Origin: Anaeramoeba flamelloides
Taxonomy: Eukaryota; Metamonada; Anaeramoebidae
Direction of reading: 5' to 3'
DNA: 64,000 nt
NCBI GenBank assembly: GCA_027625915.1
Contig: JANTQA010000036.1
Location: forward strand, 863,501 to 927,500
Numbering within the stretch: the stretch's first letter is position 1; every line of letters starts with the position of its first letter. The notes under the pieces were generated by a model. That model was not told where the DNA came from, ran no database searches, and was given only the letters and a program-made list of their open reading frames with translations. A program made the position numbers and the translations under genes. Below, piece after piece: positions 44,691 through 58,480 of the stretch.

Positions 44691-47600
44691 TTAAACCCAA
44701 CTACACCAACCTCTATACATTTTTGCCAAATTTTTAGAATCCATTGATTCATTGATTAACATATTAACTTGCCCTTCGACACTAAGTTGATCTTGATTAT
44801 CATAGCCTTTCAATTTTTGTTTAACTTGAGCTAAAGCCCTTTTAGCTTCTTTGTTATTCTGTTTTTGATTCAAATGAAGATAATTTTCGAATTTCCTTTC
44901 TTTTTTCTCGATTTGGTAGTCACCATCATCATCATCATCATTATTATTATTATTATTCTTGAAATTAAATTTTTGTGATTGTTCATCAAAAATATTTAAC
45001 TGTTCAATATCAATTTTATTATCATCATCATCATCATTTTCTTCTTCCTCTTGACTATTTTGAATTTGTAAAGCCTTTATATTGGATATTGACCATTTTG
45101 TTAAAGGGTCATGAAGAAAAACATCTAGTATCATTAACAAATTATCATGGTTATTTCTAAGAACTGAAATTGTTTTTTCACACGATCTTCGAAATGTACC
45201 TTCAATTTTGGTAATTCCAAAGCCATCAATAACATCTGGTGTCAATCTAAATGGAACAATTTCTGGTATGGGTAATAATTTTGCTTGATCAAAAATTAAA
45301 TTAAAATTAACATTAATTTGCTCTGCGGTGTCAAGGTCTATTAATAAGTTTCTTAAATGTCTACCGCCAATTCCTAAAATGTACCCAATAATTGAATTTA
45401 CTGCTACCGATCTTGTATAATTTAATTTCTTTTCAAACCAATCATTATAGTCTAAAAATTTTTCAAAAAAAAAGTGTCTAAATACTGGCTTGAAATTTTT
45501 TAATATTTTTTGATACACATTTAATTTATTGTTGTTTGAATTAAAGTTCATATCATAATCATCTTCATCTTCGTCTTCATCATTCAAATCAAAATTATCA
45601 TTAACATTATCATTATTTTGAATTTTTCTCATTTCGTTTTTACATTTGTCATTGAGCCAATCATTGGGTCTGTATCTACAATGAGCAGAATTTCGGATGG
45701 AATCCTTGGAATTTTTATTACCAACCAACCAATCGCCAAAGGCCATTGAATTTGAAATTAATTCAATGACACCAATGTTTGGTGTCAATGGCACAACTTG
45801 ATAAGTCCTAATTTTTAATTTTCGTTTTTTAGTTTCTTTGTTTCCCGTCAAAATAGTGTTTACTAAAGTGAATAATTGTTGAATCACAACATCTTGTTTT
45901 AAATCATGATTAATTTTTAATACTTGTTTGTATTTTTTACCATCAGAACCATTACAAACAAGAATTTTCGAAATCTTATCATTTTGATCAATGTTAAAAA
46001 ATTTATTAAAATTGTTGATTGTTATTAATTGATTATTGTTCTCGTTGGAAAAATGATTATTATTATCAATTTTTTTAGTTGGAATATTGATTTTATTTAA
46101 ATTATTTAATTTATTAATTTGATACTTTTTTGGTATTTTATAAGGTGGTAAATCTTCTTTTTTGTTTTTTTCTGGTAAATCATAATTAGAAAATTGAATA
46201 TACGAATTAATTAAAAGAGTCATTTGATTGATAATTTCTTTATATTTTCTGTCATAGCTCAAAGTTGATAATAAATCGGTTATTGCTTCGATTCTTTGAT
46301 TGTCAGTTAACCATATTTGTTTTAATTCTTTATCAACATTCTTATTCTTATTCTTATTCACATTATTATTATTGTTTTTGCTTAATAGTTTCTGCTGATT
46401 AATTAAAGAATTATTTTTTAAAGAAAATATCTGGAATAAAGTTTGCTGTGGATTATCTTTAATTATTCGACGGATTAAATGGTTTAAAGGCAATTGGAAA
46501 TTATAATTTTTATTATTAATATTTAAAGTTGAAATTCTAGATGCGATTTGATGAAATAATGGTAAAAATTTCTTTGAATTGATTTTGGGTAATATTTTTT
46601 TCATTTTATGATTGATTTCATTATTATTTAAATTTTGAAACCATAAAGAAATAAATCTAAATATTATCAAATCAAATTTTTGATTATTTGAATATATTAA
46701 ACATTTTCCATAATTTTCTATTGCTAAACTCAATACCTTTTGTTGCTCAAAATTTACATTTTTAATTATTTGTTCATCAAATAAACACATTTTTTTTAAA
46801 TTATTTATCGTCTTTTCCAAAAATGTTTTTTTCTCATTGGATAATTCATTTATTTTTTTTTTATACAATTTAATTCGAGCCTTTAATTCATTTTTTTTAT
46901 TTATTTGGTTTTTGATCATTTCCTTCCATTCAAAGGACTGTTTCCTTTTTTCAATATTTTGATAGATCGAATCAGATGTTTTTGCCAATGAATGGAAAGC
47001 CTTTAATTGTTGTTTTAAATAGTTTTCCTCTTCCTCTTTGAATTTTAATTTTTCCCTTTCTCTTTTCTTTTTATATTTACTGTCATTGTCACTATCATCA
47101 TCATCACTATCATCACTATCATCATTATATTGGTTATTGTTATTATTCTTATAGTTCGAAACTAATTTAATACTTTTATTTAAATGCTTATTCAATATCA
47201 AAGAATTCTCGATAGAATTTGTTTTATAGGACCATTTGCCTATTTTAATATTGATTTTTGATAAAAGTAATGGATCCCTAACTGTACCTTCCAATAATTT
47301 TGCTCTATTAATAGCTAATCGATTATTTCCTTCTTTAGAAATTAATTTAATTTTTTGAAAAGACAAATAACATAATTTATTTTTTATATTTTTTATTAAC
47401 TCTTCATTACTATCATCATCATCATCATCACCACCACCACCACCACCACCACCTTCGTGATTAGTCTTCCTTAATTGATTTTTTAAAAATTTATTTTCTT
47501 CCTTTAATAAATTTTCCAAATAATAAATTGTTTTTTTTGTTTGATTAATTTTTTTATTTTTTTTGCTTAATTTTATTAAATTAAATAAATTATCAATTTG

Positions 47601-48714
47601 AAAATTTTTCCTTTGAGTAATTTGCAAAATTGAATTTTGCAAAGTAAATATTGGTTTTAATATTTTATAATTATTATCTGATAATAATATATTTTCTTTG
47701 ATTTGATCTTTCCACTTTTTTCTACCATTATTAGACTTCATAGTATTATCGTTATCGTTCACATTATTAATGATACCATTTCTTGAATAATTTAAACAAT
47801 TTTGTTCAATTTCATTAAAAAAGTATAATTGATTTATTACTGAAAATAAATTGGATTTTTTCATTTTTGTAATTAAATTATTTCTACCTTCTTGGAGATA
47901 TTTCTTAACATTATTTAAATTTTGTTTTTCTATTGATTTCAAAAGTTTAAAAATATAAATATCAAAAGTTGATTTTTTTTTCATTGAATCAATTATTTCT
48001 TTATAAATTGGTTTAAGTTTCCAATCACATTCTGACCAATGCTTTCTAATTTGAAAATTGATTATTTTTTTTAAATTAAGATTTGGATAATTTTCAATTA
48101 GCCCTCTTAAATAGTTTTCCAGAATATTTGAATATTGTAAATTTTCTAACATTTGTAAGGTTTTTTTAAAATATATTTCTTGATTAAATTTTTTTGCAAA
48201 GATAATATTTTGATCATAATTTAAATTATTTTCATTTGCATTAATAAATAATTGGTTGTCGTTAATTAATGTTGAATTATTTTCTTTCAAATTTAGTTGG
48301 ATTTTTTCAATATTTTCTTGCGAATAATCATTAATATTAAATAAATTTTCATTTTGATTATTTATTGTTTTCCCCATTTTTGTATTATTTTTTCTCATTT
48401 TATAATTATTATTATTATTATTATTATGATTATTGATTCTTTCATTTTCGTTTTTCTCAGCAAATAACCTTTTCCTATTTTTTTTATGATTTCCATTTCC
48501 GATTCCATTTGTTGTTAATAAATTATCATAATTTGTTAAAGTATTTAGCCAATTTTTTTCTTTTTCATTTTTTAAAATAATTGAATTAAATTTTTTTTTA
48601 TTCAAAAGATCATTTTCTTTTCCTACAATACCATTAATTAAATCTGGTTCATTGATTTGAACAAAATTTTTTATTAATATCTTTTTTAATTTGTTTTTAT
48701 TTTCATTTTTATTT

Positions 48715-48745
<31 letters not shown>

Positions 48746-51700
48746 GTATCAGTTCAATAAAATAGGTACTAGAAAATGGTTCTTTAATTCTTTCAAATGA
48801 TTTTGCTAATTTATAAAAACTCAATCCAATGATTTTATTGTTTTTAATTAGATCATTATTATTATTATTATTATTATTACCAATTTTTTGTTTTTTTTTT
48901 GAAAATTTAATATTATTATTATGCTTTTTAATAATAAAAATTAAATTAAAGATTAATTGTATTGAATTTAAATTATGATTCTTTTTTCTTAAAATATATT
49001 TTGAAATATTTTTCGAAATAGAATTATAAAAATTATTTGATTTTTCAAAATACCATATTTCTAAAATTAAAAAAGGGAAAATTAATTCACAAAATTGATA
49101 ATTAATTAAACAAATATTTAAACAATTGTAAAAAATATTATTTAAATTCGATTTATAATAATTTATTAAAGAACAAACTAACCTTTTAATCCATTTTTTA
49201 TATGAATCATTATGAATTATCCACAGCTGATTATTGTTATTATTATTAATATTTATATGATCAATAATTAATTTTTTTTTTTTTTTTTCCAATTTTTCAA
49301 TTAACTTTTTTGGTAATTTTAAATTAAAATTATTATTTGATAATAATGATGTTTTAGATTTATATGATTTTAATTCTAATTGTTTCGAAATATCTAATTT
49401 TGAAAAAATTTTATTAAAGTTATTTTCATTTTGATAAAATATTTTTTTTAAACAATAATTTGCAAATAATACTAAATCAAATTTGGTATCAATTAAATAA
49501 TTATTTAAATTTTGTAATATTAATATTTGATAGAAATTGAATAAATTTTTTGATTTTAATATTTTTTTTTTTTGATTATAAAAATTAAAATTATTTGTTA
49601 TTGTAATTACAGAAAAGGTATTTAAAAATGTTTTGTTTATTAATCCCATTTCTCCAAGGCATTTTGAAGCAATTAATCTAATTTTCAAAATTAAATGATT
49701 TGAACTGATTATCAATAAATGAGAAATTAATTTGCTAATGATAATTTTACCTTGATCTATATTTAATAATCGATAAATTTCCTTTTTATTATTTTTTAAT
49801 TGTTCAAATAAATAATTTAATCCATATGTCCGATCAATTTGTAAATAATCAATTTTTTTACTAATGTTTAAAAATCTTTTAATTTGGTCAAATAATGAGC
49901 GATTTTCATTTAATTTATGAATTTTTTTGATAATTAGTTGGAAAATGGTTTTTGATGGGAAGGGATCTAAATCTTTAATAAATGGTTCTAATTGTTTTGG
50001 AGACTTTAGTATGATTAAATTTAATATTTTTATTATTAAATTATTATTCTCATTCTCATTATCATCATTATTTGTCGAATTATTATTATTATTATTATTA
50101 TTATTAATATTCTTTTCATTATTAATATTAATATTTTGGTAAATGATTATTAAAGTTGATACTATTACATAAATATAATTTCCAAAATAATTCAAAATAT
50201 CGAAATTTTCCTTTTTATAGGCTAAATGTATTAAATCATATAATAAATTTAAAGACAATTTTATTAATTGAGGATTATTCGTTTTTATTAATTGTAAAAC
50301 TGTATATAAAATTTCACGGAAAAAGGTGGGTTTAAAAATAAATTTTGATAACAATTTGACAAAGAAATCAAAGGAATGGAAATTTTTGATTTTTTCATGA
50401 ATATCTATTTCCATTAGCAAATTTTTTCTAATTTTTAAGAGAACCTCCTTTGCAAATCTGCCTTCATTAAATAATAGATAACTAATGATTGTATTTTTAT
50501 ATTGCTTTTTCGAAACCTTCATTTTTGTGAGATGTTGAATAGTTGATTGAATCACCTTTTCCGAATAAACTGGTATTTGCAAATTTTTTTCAAAGGAAAC
50601 AAATTTGGTGATTAATAGAAAAATAATTTTATCAATATTTCTCTTGACTAGCTCATCAAAATTTAATTTTTTCGATAAATATGAAGGTATATATTCTTCA
50701 ATAATATTAAGCCCAATATTTTTCGTCATTGGCATATAATATAAAGGGAAGCAACTTGCAAAGATATATGCAAAGGATTTTTGGAATAAAAATTTCAATT
50801 TTTTTTTAGCGATCAATTCGTTATCCAATAAATATTCAATGATTTCTTTATTTCTTAATAAGCATAATTTGGGTATACTATAATTGGAATAATCGATTAA
50901 AAAATCATTTATCGAATTGCAATCGAACAATTTGTAATTGAATAATTTTAAATAATTGATTGGCAATTTTGTAAACAAATTTGTCAAGATATAATTTAAA
51001 CTATTTTTGAGGAATTTTTTTCTCGTATGGAATTTGTATATTTTAACATTTTGATCGATCATTTTGATAATAATTTGACTACTTTCAGGATATTTGGCCA
51101 TCCATTTAATTAATTCCAAAATAATTTCATTTTTATAATTTAAATTAATTGACAAAATAATTGATAATAAATAAATAATTGTGAGTCCCCCAAAGTTACC
51201 TTCTATGTTTTGATTTAATGAGCTAGATACCTTTTCTAATATTTTTTTATATAATAAATTAGAATTTTCAAAAATATCAAATAATATTTTGATTTGCTGA
51301 CTTGATTTAAATCTAACAAAATAATTACAGTCTACTAAAAAATTAGCATACAGTTCACAAGATAAGATTTTTGATTTTTGATTTGTATATTTGATAATTT
51401 TTTTAAAAATTTTAATTAGTAATAATTTACATTTTTTATTGAATTGTAAATTAATAATTAGTTGATCAATTTCGTTTAAGATTTCAAATAATATTTTGTC
51501 AATATTTTCTACGAGTTGATTGTTCTTTTTACATTGATTAAAAATTTTTAAAATGCTATTAAATATTATGTAATATTTTTCATTATTATTTTTAATTTTG
51601 GAAGAAAAAATTAAAATTTTAAATTCGTTTAATACTTTTTTTTTTTGAAATCTAAATAATTTTTCCAATATTTTGACACACCAAACTAAATTTTCATTAA

Positions 51701-54500
51701 AATAATTTGGTATATTATAATATAAATTCCAACATATATTAATTATTTTATTATTAACTTCATTATTATTCTTTTCATTGAGAAATTTTAATAAAATTTT
51801 TATTGAAATTAAATTACAATTCAATTTTGTTCTTTTTTTATTAAATTTTTCTTCAGCTTCTATTTCATCAAAGTTAATTTCGTCATTATTAAAATGGGCA
51901 GTGTTTTTTATAAAGTTTTCAAAATAATCGATGATCACTGTTGAGATTTGATTCATAAAATTATCTGTTAATTCATTCCCATGAATTTTTGATATGGATT
52001 TGAATATTAAATTGATATCAATTAATAATTTTAATCTTAAATCCCAATCGATAGTATAATATTCCACAGAGACTTCATTTAAATAATTTACAAATAATTT
52101 GATAATACTATTTATCAAATCAAAATGCTTTTTATAAATTGCCTTTTCGTTATTGAATTTTTCTTCGGAAATTTTGAAAAAAATTAATTCTAAAAAAATT
52201 GATTGCATTTTTCCCAAATAACCCAAAAATAAATATTGATCTTCATTTTTATAATAATTATTAATTTCCAAATAAATTGATTTGATTTTTTGTGAATAGT
52301 GATTTAATAATTTTAATTCTAAATTCTTTTCTAGAAAATTATCTATTATTTTCTTTTTATTTGAGGTTTCATTCTTTTCTTTTTTCTTTTTAAGATTAAA
52401 ATTGATACTTGTTTTTAATTCGTGTAATTTTTTTTCAAAATCATTTCCATCTTTATTTTGATTTGCCTTTGTATTTGTATTTACATTTGTATTTTGCTTT
52501 TTATTGGCATTATTATTTTTTTTATCAATGATGAATTCACCAGATTTGCAAATCAAAAATAAAGTTTGAGAATGAATTCTTGGATTCATATTGATATTAA
52601 ATTGGTAGTTAAATTTTAATAAAAAATTTAAAAAATTTATCCTGATTTGTGATTGCTGTTTATAATTAAATTCTATTGAAAGTAATAATTGGGATAAAAA
52701 TTTGCAAATTTCATCAGTTAAATTAAATTTTCGGAACAAAGATAATTTATAAATATCTTCATAGATCATTGTTGTCTTTGTTGAAGTTATAATTTTATTT
52801 TTTAATAAGCAATTTAATAATTGGAAAACTAAATCTGGAATATATTTTTCCTTGCTATTTTCAGTGCCAGTTGATTCCAATCTACTTAAAATTGATTTCC
52901 ATATTTTGATCCAAATCGTTGAATTTTTCAATTCTTTAAATTTGCATAATATTTTTAATAGTTTTAAAGCCCATCCAAATATTAAATAATCCTTTTCAAT
53001 CAATTTTGATACATTTTTTAAAAAATTTATTTTTATATTTTGTGTGCTCCCCAATATTTTTAAGTTTTTTAATTTTTTAAAAATGAATATTAATAATTGT
53101 ATTAAATTTGCAGAATTATTAATATCATTTGAGACGAGAATATTGTTTAAAATGAAATTTAAATTAATTTCATTGTCAAGTTGTTCAATTCCATTGTAAT
53201 CATATTCATTTACATATTCTTCTTTTATTTGGTTTGTTTGTTTCGATTGGTATGCTTGTTTCAATTGGTTTGCTTGTTTCGATTGCTTTTCTTCTTTGAT
53301 TAGAAAATCATTGTTGGTGTTAGTATTACTGACATTGCTTTGACTCATCTGAATTTTATTTAATAAAATATAGATTTTAGCGGCAAAGGATAAAAAGGAA
53401 ATAATTCTTGAATTGAATTTGAAGGTGGGCTTTTTTAAATAGTCTTGGCCAATAATTAGTTCTCTCTTGATTCTTTGATTAATAAAATTTAATAATAATT
53501 GTGACGAATTAATCAAAATGTTGGAATGTTTTGGTATTAGGATCAAAAATAGTCGAAAAAAGATTAAAATTTGCTCGCTAATTTGTTCATTTTGAAATTT
53601 GTTTAGCCAAAAATTTGAGATTAAGTTTAATAAGAATGAGATCTTTTTTTGAAATTGAAAATATAAGATCGCACCATGATCTAATAATAATCTATTGATT
53701 GATATCAAAATTTCTAAAAAGTTTAGTTCATTCAAATTTTGACATTCTTTCAGAAGATTAAAATAAAATAACCATATTTTTTCAATCACCTCAAATTCAA
53801 AATCTTGCGGGTTATTGTAAATTAAGATCCTTAATGTTTTTAAATAAATTAAAAAGTTTGGGTCTTTTGCTTGTGTTTTTGTTTTGGTGCTTTTGCTTTT
53901 TTGATTTGTGTTTTTATTTTCTTCATGTACAATTTCCATCAGCTTGCTTAACAAATTTAAATATGTTTTCTTTTGAATTAAATTGCTGTAAAATTGATTT
54001 TGTAATAAATTCATTAACACCAGGCAATAGTCTTTCCCAAAATATTCTAGCTTGATCGGTGTATTGAAGATACGCAAAATGTGTTGGTAAATAAGTATGC
54101 AATAATTATTTAAATAATTGCCATTTAATTCTGTTTCGTTAATCAAAAATCGAAACAGGTTTGATAATTGGATGATGTATTGCTTGGACGTACGATCCGT
54201 GATCGTCTCTCTTTCAATCAAACTGCAGATCGAAAGGATCAAATAGCCCCATGTTAGCATCGGCTTGTTTTCAGAAAGATCGCTGTTGTTGAGATTATGG
54301 ATCGTCTTTAATTCCTCAAGAGTAAGCCCTTGGCTCATGTTTTGTAAGGAAGCCTTGTCCAATTCGAAATGGGAGAGGCGGTTGTTTTCCAAATATTGCT
54401 GTAAAAATTTGATCCCATTGCTGCGTTCTTTTTTACGTGTAGATTGGAATTTTAATAAATATGTTAATATTGTTGTTTCGTGATCTTTTGGTGTATTCAT
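44691..54500 (-). CDS. ATM: ATM-type PIKK with catalytic residues replaced (predicted pseudokinase)
   Basis: This is a single exon of 3269 residues. The N-terminus (LLKFQSTRKKERSNGIKFLQ, then LTWGYLILSICSLIERET) resembles the ATM/Tel1 TAN motif. HEAT-like helices and Asn, Asp and Lys runs fill the middle, and a FAT region precedes the kinase (about 2840-3165). The ending LSVEGQVNMLINES to MYRGWCSWV is a clear FATC domain, close to human ATM LSVNGQVNLLIQQA...GWKAWV. The kinase follows ATM closely: NGSDGKKYKQVLK with Lys2862, DLKQD, YRPNDW, FRHFFFEKFLD, KLNYTRSVAV, VPFRLTPDVIDGFGI, FRRSCEKT. However, GDRHxxN reads GGRHLRN (Gly3046 for the catalytic Asp, Asn3051 kept), and the metal-binding DLG reads NFN (Asn3065, Asn3067), 19 residues on as in human ATM. 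Without both aspartates phosphotransfer is unlikely. No stops break this long frame, which argues for selection. It may be a scaffold beside an active paralogue elsewhere. Confidence 0.93.
47428..47454 (-). repeat. Gly/Asp codon repeat in the ATM homologue
   Basis: A CCACCA run next to a CATCAT run on the plus strand encodes Gly8-9 followed by Asp5-6 in the protein. It is one of many trinucleotide runs (mostly Asn and Asp) in this gene and is probably length-variable. Confidence 0.8.
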
Positions 54501-56045
54501 TTTGTTTTTGAAATAAAAGGCTGGTTATAAAAATAAAAACAAAAGAATTTTACAAAAAGATAATTTTAAAAAAAATGATTTCGTTTATAATTTTTTCTTC
54601 TTTAACTGTTTAAAGATTTTTCTATTTTGATAAATTTTTGTGAATTAAAAAATCAAATTTCGGAGTTTAGAGTTAAATGACGTTAAAATAGATGAGTTTT
54701 AAATTTTTTGAATATTTTCAGTATTTAAAGAATTATCTTTGTTTGAAAAAACATTTTTATATTTTTTCGACTTTTTTGTGGTTTGGATACTCTGCAATTG
54801 AGGAAACAAATTTCACAAAAGTTTTGAAGAAAATATTCTTTTTTATCTTTTAGTTAATTCGAAATACAACATAAAGGCTTGAGGTAATTATTTTGTCAAA
54901 TAATTAATAACAAGATCCTTTTTCGATCGTAAAAATTATTATTTTTGAGTTTACACGGCTTTACGTTTTTCTCCAAAAGCCCGTTGTCAAAACAAAGAAT
55001 TAAACAGTAGCCTGTGAATGATTTTGCAATTTACATCAAACTTTTCATGAAAACAAGAGAATACACCAAGTACTTATTCGCGTTCTACAAAACTTTTCAA
55101 GATAATCGAGCTTTTGTTTAATTTTTTTTGAAACCAAATTGAATGAATTGTTCACCACAATCCAAATCACAAATAAAAAATAGTTCAAAAAATAACAAGC
55201 ATAGAAAAGATCTTTTTAAAGGATCGAAAAAAAAAGATTTATTTTCAAAGAAGAACTAATTTAGCAAGTTACTTTTTTTTTTTTTTTTTTATCTTTCAAG
55301 CCTTTATTTAAATTCAACCAAAAAAAAAGGGTTTTTTGTTTGTTCTTTGAACGTTTTTTGAAATTATAATCTAAATTTACATGAAAATGAAGATCTTTAA
55401 ATTTTGAGAAGTGTAGTTTGTAAATAACAGAAAAATATTATTTAAAAAAAAGAATTCTTTTTGTTTTTAACAAAAACAGATTTGACTTTTTACAGAAAAT
55501 TGAATTAAATGTAAAAATCAATCTGAAAGTTAATTGAAAAAACAAATTTATTTTTTTCTATTAACTTTTGTTAATATGTTAAGAATTGTGTTTTAGACAA
55601 CACTTAAAATTCAAAGCATTCACCATGATCTTTCAATTGGAAGTATTCCTTCAAATCAATTGTTTTGTGATTTGCACTACAACTTTTGTTTTTTGTTTTT
55701 ATTTTATTGTTTCATGAAAACAGAAAAAGTTGTGGACTATAAAACAATAAGAATTGATCTGAACGTTGGTGTTTGTTGAGTGGTTTTTGGTTTGCAACAA
55801 TAGACACAAACTTTCGAGTAATTACGAGTTGGAAGATTTTTTGTTGGTATTGAAAAAAAATTATTGAACACAAAACAAGTAACTAAAAAAAAAAAAAAAA
55901 AAAAAAAAAACAAAAACAAGAAAAAACAATAGATTTAAAAATCAGAAAAGCGAAAAGGTTTCTTATCAACCTTTGTTCAACGTGTATTAAAAAAATTAAT
56001 AAGAAAAAAATTCTTTTTTATTTTACTTTTTTTAATATTTGATTG

Positions 56046-57481
56046 TACAGTGGTGTAAATAACCTGTGTCTTTGTATTGAAACACATTACGAAAATTTAA
56101 CTCATGCAAATAATATTGGCTAACTGTAGAAATAAAAGAACCAAATCAATAAAAGGGATGAAAACAGTATATATACAAGAAATAGGTTTTTTTAAATAAA
56201 TTTTAAACAAGAATTAAGAATATACTGGAAGAATAAAATGTTTATTTTTTGAAAAAAAAAAAGGCGCAAAATTTCATTTTTTGTATTTTTCTAAAAAAAA
56301 TCATTTAATCTCTCAAATTTTGAAAATAAGAAGAAATTTTTGAAACAAAACATTTAATATTTTTGAAACATTTTCATTAATCAAAGATTTAACCTCTAAA
56401 GTTAATTTGAATCCGAACCAAGAATATTCCTGTGTTTTCTGGTCTGCAAATACCCAAGTTCGTAAAAAAAAACTAGAGTTAAATTTTAGTAATGGGTTAA
56501 AGCTTCTTAACATGGGTTATTTACACTACTGTATTTTTGATTTTAGTTTTCTGTAAATTTTTGGAAGGGGTTTACTGCTAATTTTAAAAATAAATGGATC
56601 AAAAAGACAATTAGTTGAATATTTTATCCCTGATAAATTTCTTATACCTAAAAAAGTAATTAAGGATTACCCGAATTTTATGGTTAGCGAATACTATTTT
56701 TCCACCTTGTAACATATTTATAGACTTAAAAGAAAATTGATCAGGGGATCTTGCTAACTTGAAAAATTTAGATTTTTTTTGAAAAATTTTGAGTCGGGCA
56801 AAACCATTTTTAGGTTGAATTTAACACCTTAGTTATTTTCTCTTCACAAATCTTGATAGTATTCTTAAAAATAAAGAATTCCTTGCTTTCTTCTTTAGTG
56901 TATCTAAATTGACTTATTTGATGCTGAATTTTTTTTTGGTTAATTTTGTTTGGTTGGGTATTCAAAAGCTAAGTGTATTGATTTAGTTAATGGGGTTGTT
57001 ATTTGTTCCCCAAAACTTTTCTTTTTCAATCACTTCTGAGTTGTGTTTGAATTAAAAAGTCGGTTTTTGACTTTTTTTTTTTTATTTATTTTTTTAAATG
57101 CTCAAATCCAAATTATTCTAAACAAATTTTGAAGAAAAAAATTTCATTAGGAAAATATCACTCCACTTTCTTTTCAAGTATGTTAGAGTGTAGCGAGAGA
57201 GTATAAATAAACTTGAAAAGAAAGTGGAGTGGCATTTTCTTAATATCAAAAAAAAAATAACTGTTTAATTTTGCCTTGTTTTGTATCGGAAATTCAATAA
57301 GTTTTTGGATCAATAAATGATTTTCCAGCCAAATCTAAAAAAACCCAAAAATTGCAATATTTTGACTTTTCCACAATTCATTTTCTTTTAAAACTTTTTT
57401 TCGGTTTACAGTATTTTATTTCAGCCCCCACAGAGCATAAAATTCGAATAGTCAATAGCACAGGTTATTTACACCACTGTA
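56046..57481. mobile_element. TIR element with perfect 23-bp ends and a third internal end
   Basis: TACAGTGGTGTAAATAACCT (and GTG) at 56046-56068 is the exact inverse of the 23 bases at 57459-57481, flanked by or including TA. A third end, CATGGGTTATTTACACTACT (and GTA), lies at 56511-56533 with four mismatches. So either a 1436-bp element carries an internal old end, or a 488-bp element lies beside a second copy's remnant. No transposase is visible. The CAGTGGTGTAAATAA end resembles Tc1/mariner ends. Confidence 0.78.
57152..57238. repeat. Strong hairpin inside the 1.4-kb element
   Basis: TCACTCCACTTTCTTTTCAA at 57158 pairs with TTGAAAAGAAAGTGGAGTGG at 57213, with about 33 bp of loop. Flanking AAAATA/CATTTT extends the stem. 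It would form a stable hairpin in RNA or a cruciform in DNA. Confidence 0.85.
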
Positions 57482-58008
57482 CAAAAAATTTCATTTTTGA
57501 TCTAATTTTTTCACTTTTTCAAACTAAAATTCTTTATTATGCACACCTGAATCATTTTAATCAAATTCTACTTTTATTTTTCTTCTTTCTTCAGAAAAAT
57601 TCATATTTTATGCTATTTTGGTATTGAAATACAACCCCTTGACCAACCAAATATTTTTGAAGAATGAAAATTAAAGCTAAGTCAAATTATAAAAAATTTT
57701 TGGATTTTTGGTGAAAAGGTTGATTGATATAAAAAAATTTAATGAATACTGTTAAAACAAGTGGAAATTTAAAAGCCATTTTCTTAAATATTGACTGGAA
57801 ATATTCAAATTCTTTTCTATTATATGGATACACTTAAAATAAACTCTATGGTATCTGAAAATAATTAAGATCGACTATTTAATAATAAAATTTTGATTTT
57901 GGTTTCTTTTAAGGGCAAATTTCAAGACTAGATCACAAAAAATCGACTTATCCAAAGTAAAAATTTTCAAAAAAAAACATATTTATATTTTCACAAGTTT
58001 TCTTGACT

Positions 58009-58480
58009 ACTGTTGTTAAAATAAAGTGTCTTGGAAAGTTTAGTTCGTGTTTCAAAAGTAAATTTGTGTTTTTTTGATATAGAAGGATTATAGATTAATC
58101 AATCAAAGAAACCAACAATAAACCCTAATTTAATATGATATTGATCTCATAAAGTTCTAATATTTAAATAGAAATTATAAAATAAAGGATCAAATTGGAA
58201 AATTTTTATCAAAAAAATGAGTAAATTTTTAAGAAAATTTTTACCACCAAAAAAAATTACAACAATTGAGAATATTATGAAAAATTTTCAACTAAAGTTC
58301 ATTAATAATTTAAATTTTACCAAAATTATCAAGACGTTTACTTTCAAAATTGATTTCAACTTTGATATACTATTCGGAAGTCAATTGAATGTTGTCTTGG
58401 AAAAAGAAGAAAAAAAACGCACCTATTATATTTCGAAATACGGATTATCATCGTTGGGCACACCTTATTTTGATCACTGT
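58009..58480 (-). mobile_element. Non-autonomous TIR element, family C copy 4
   Basis: It begins TACTGTTGTTAAAATAAAGT and ends TTATTTTGATCACTGT. Interior blocks such as CAATCAAAGAAACCAACAAT and AATTGAGAATATTATGAAAA match copy 3. A frame of 88 codons crosses it but is not kept in the other copies, so it is not taken as a gene. Confidence 0.82.
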
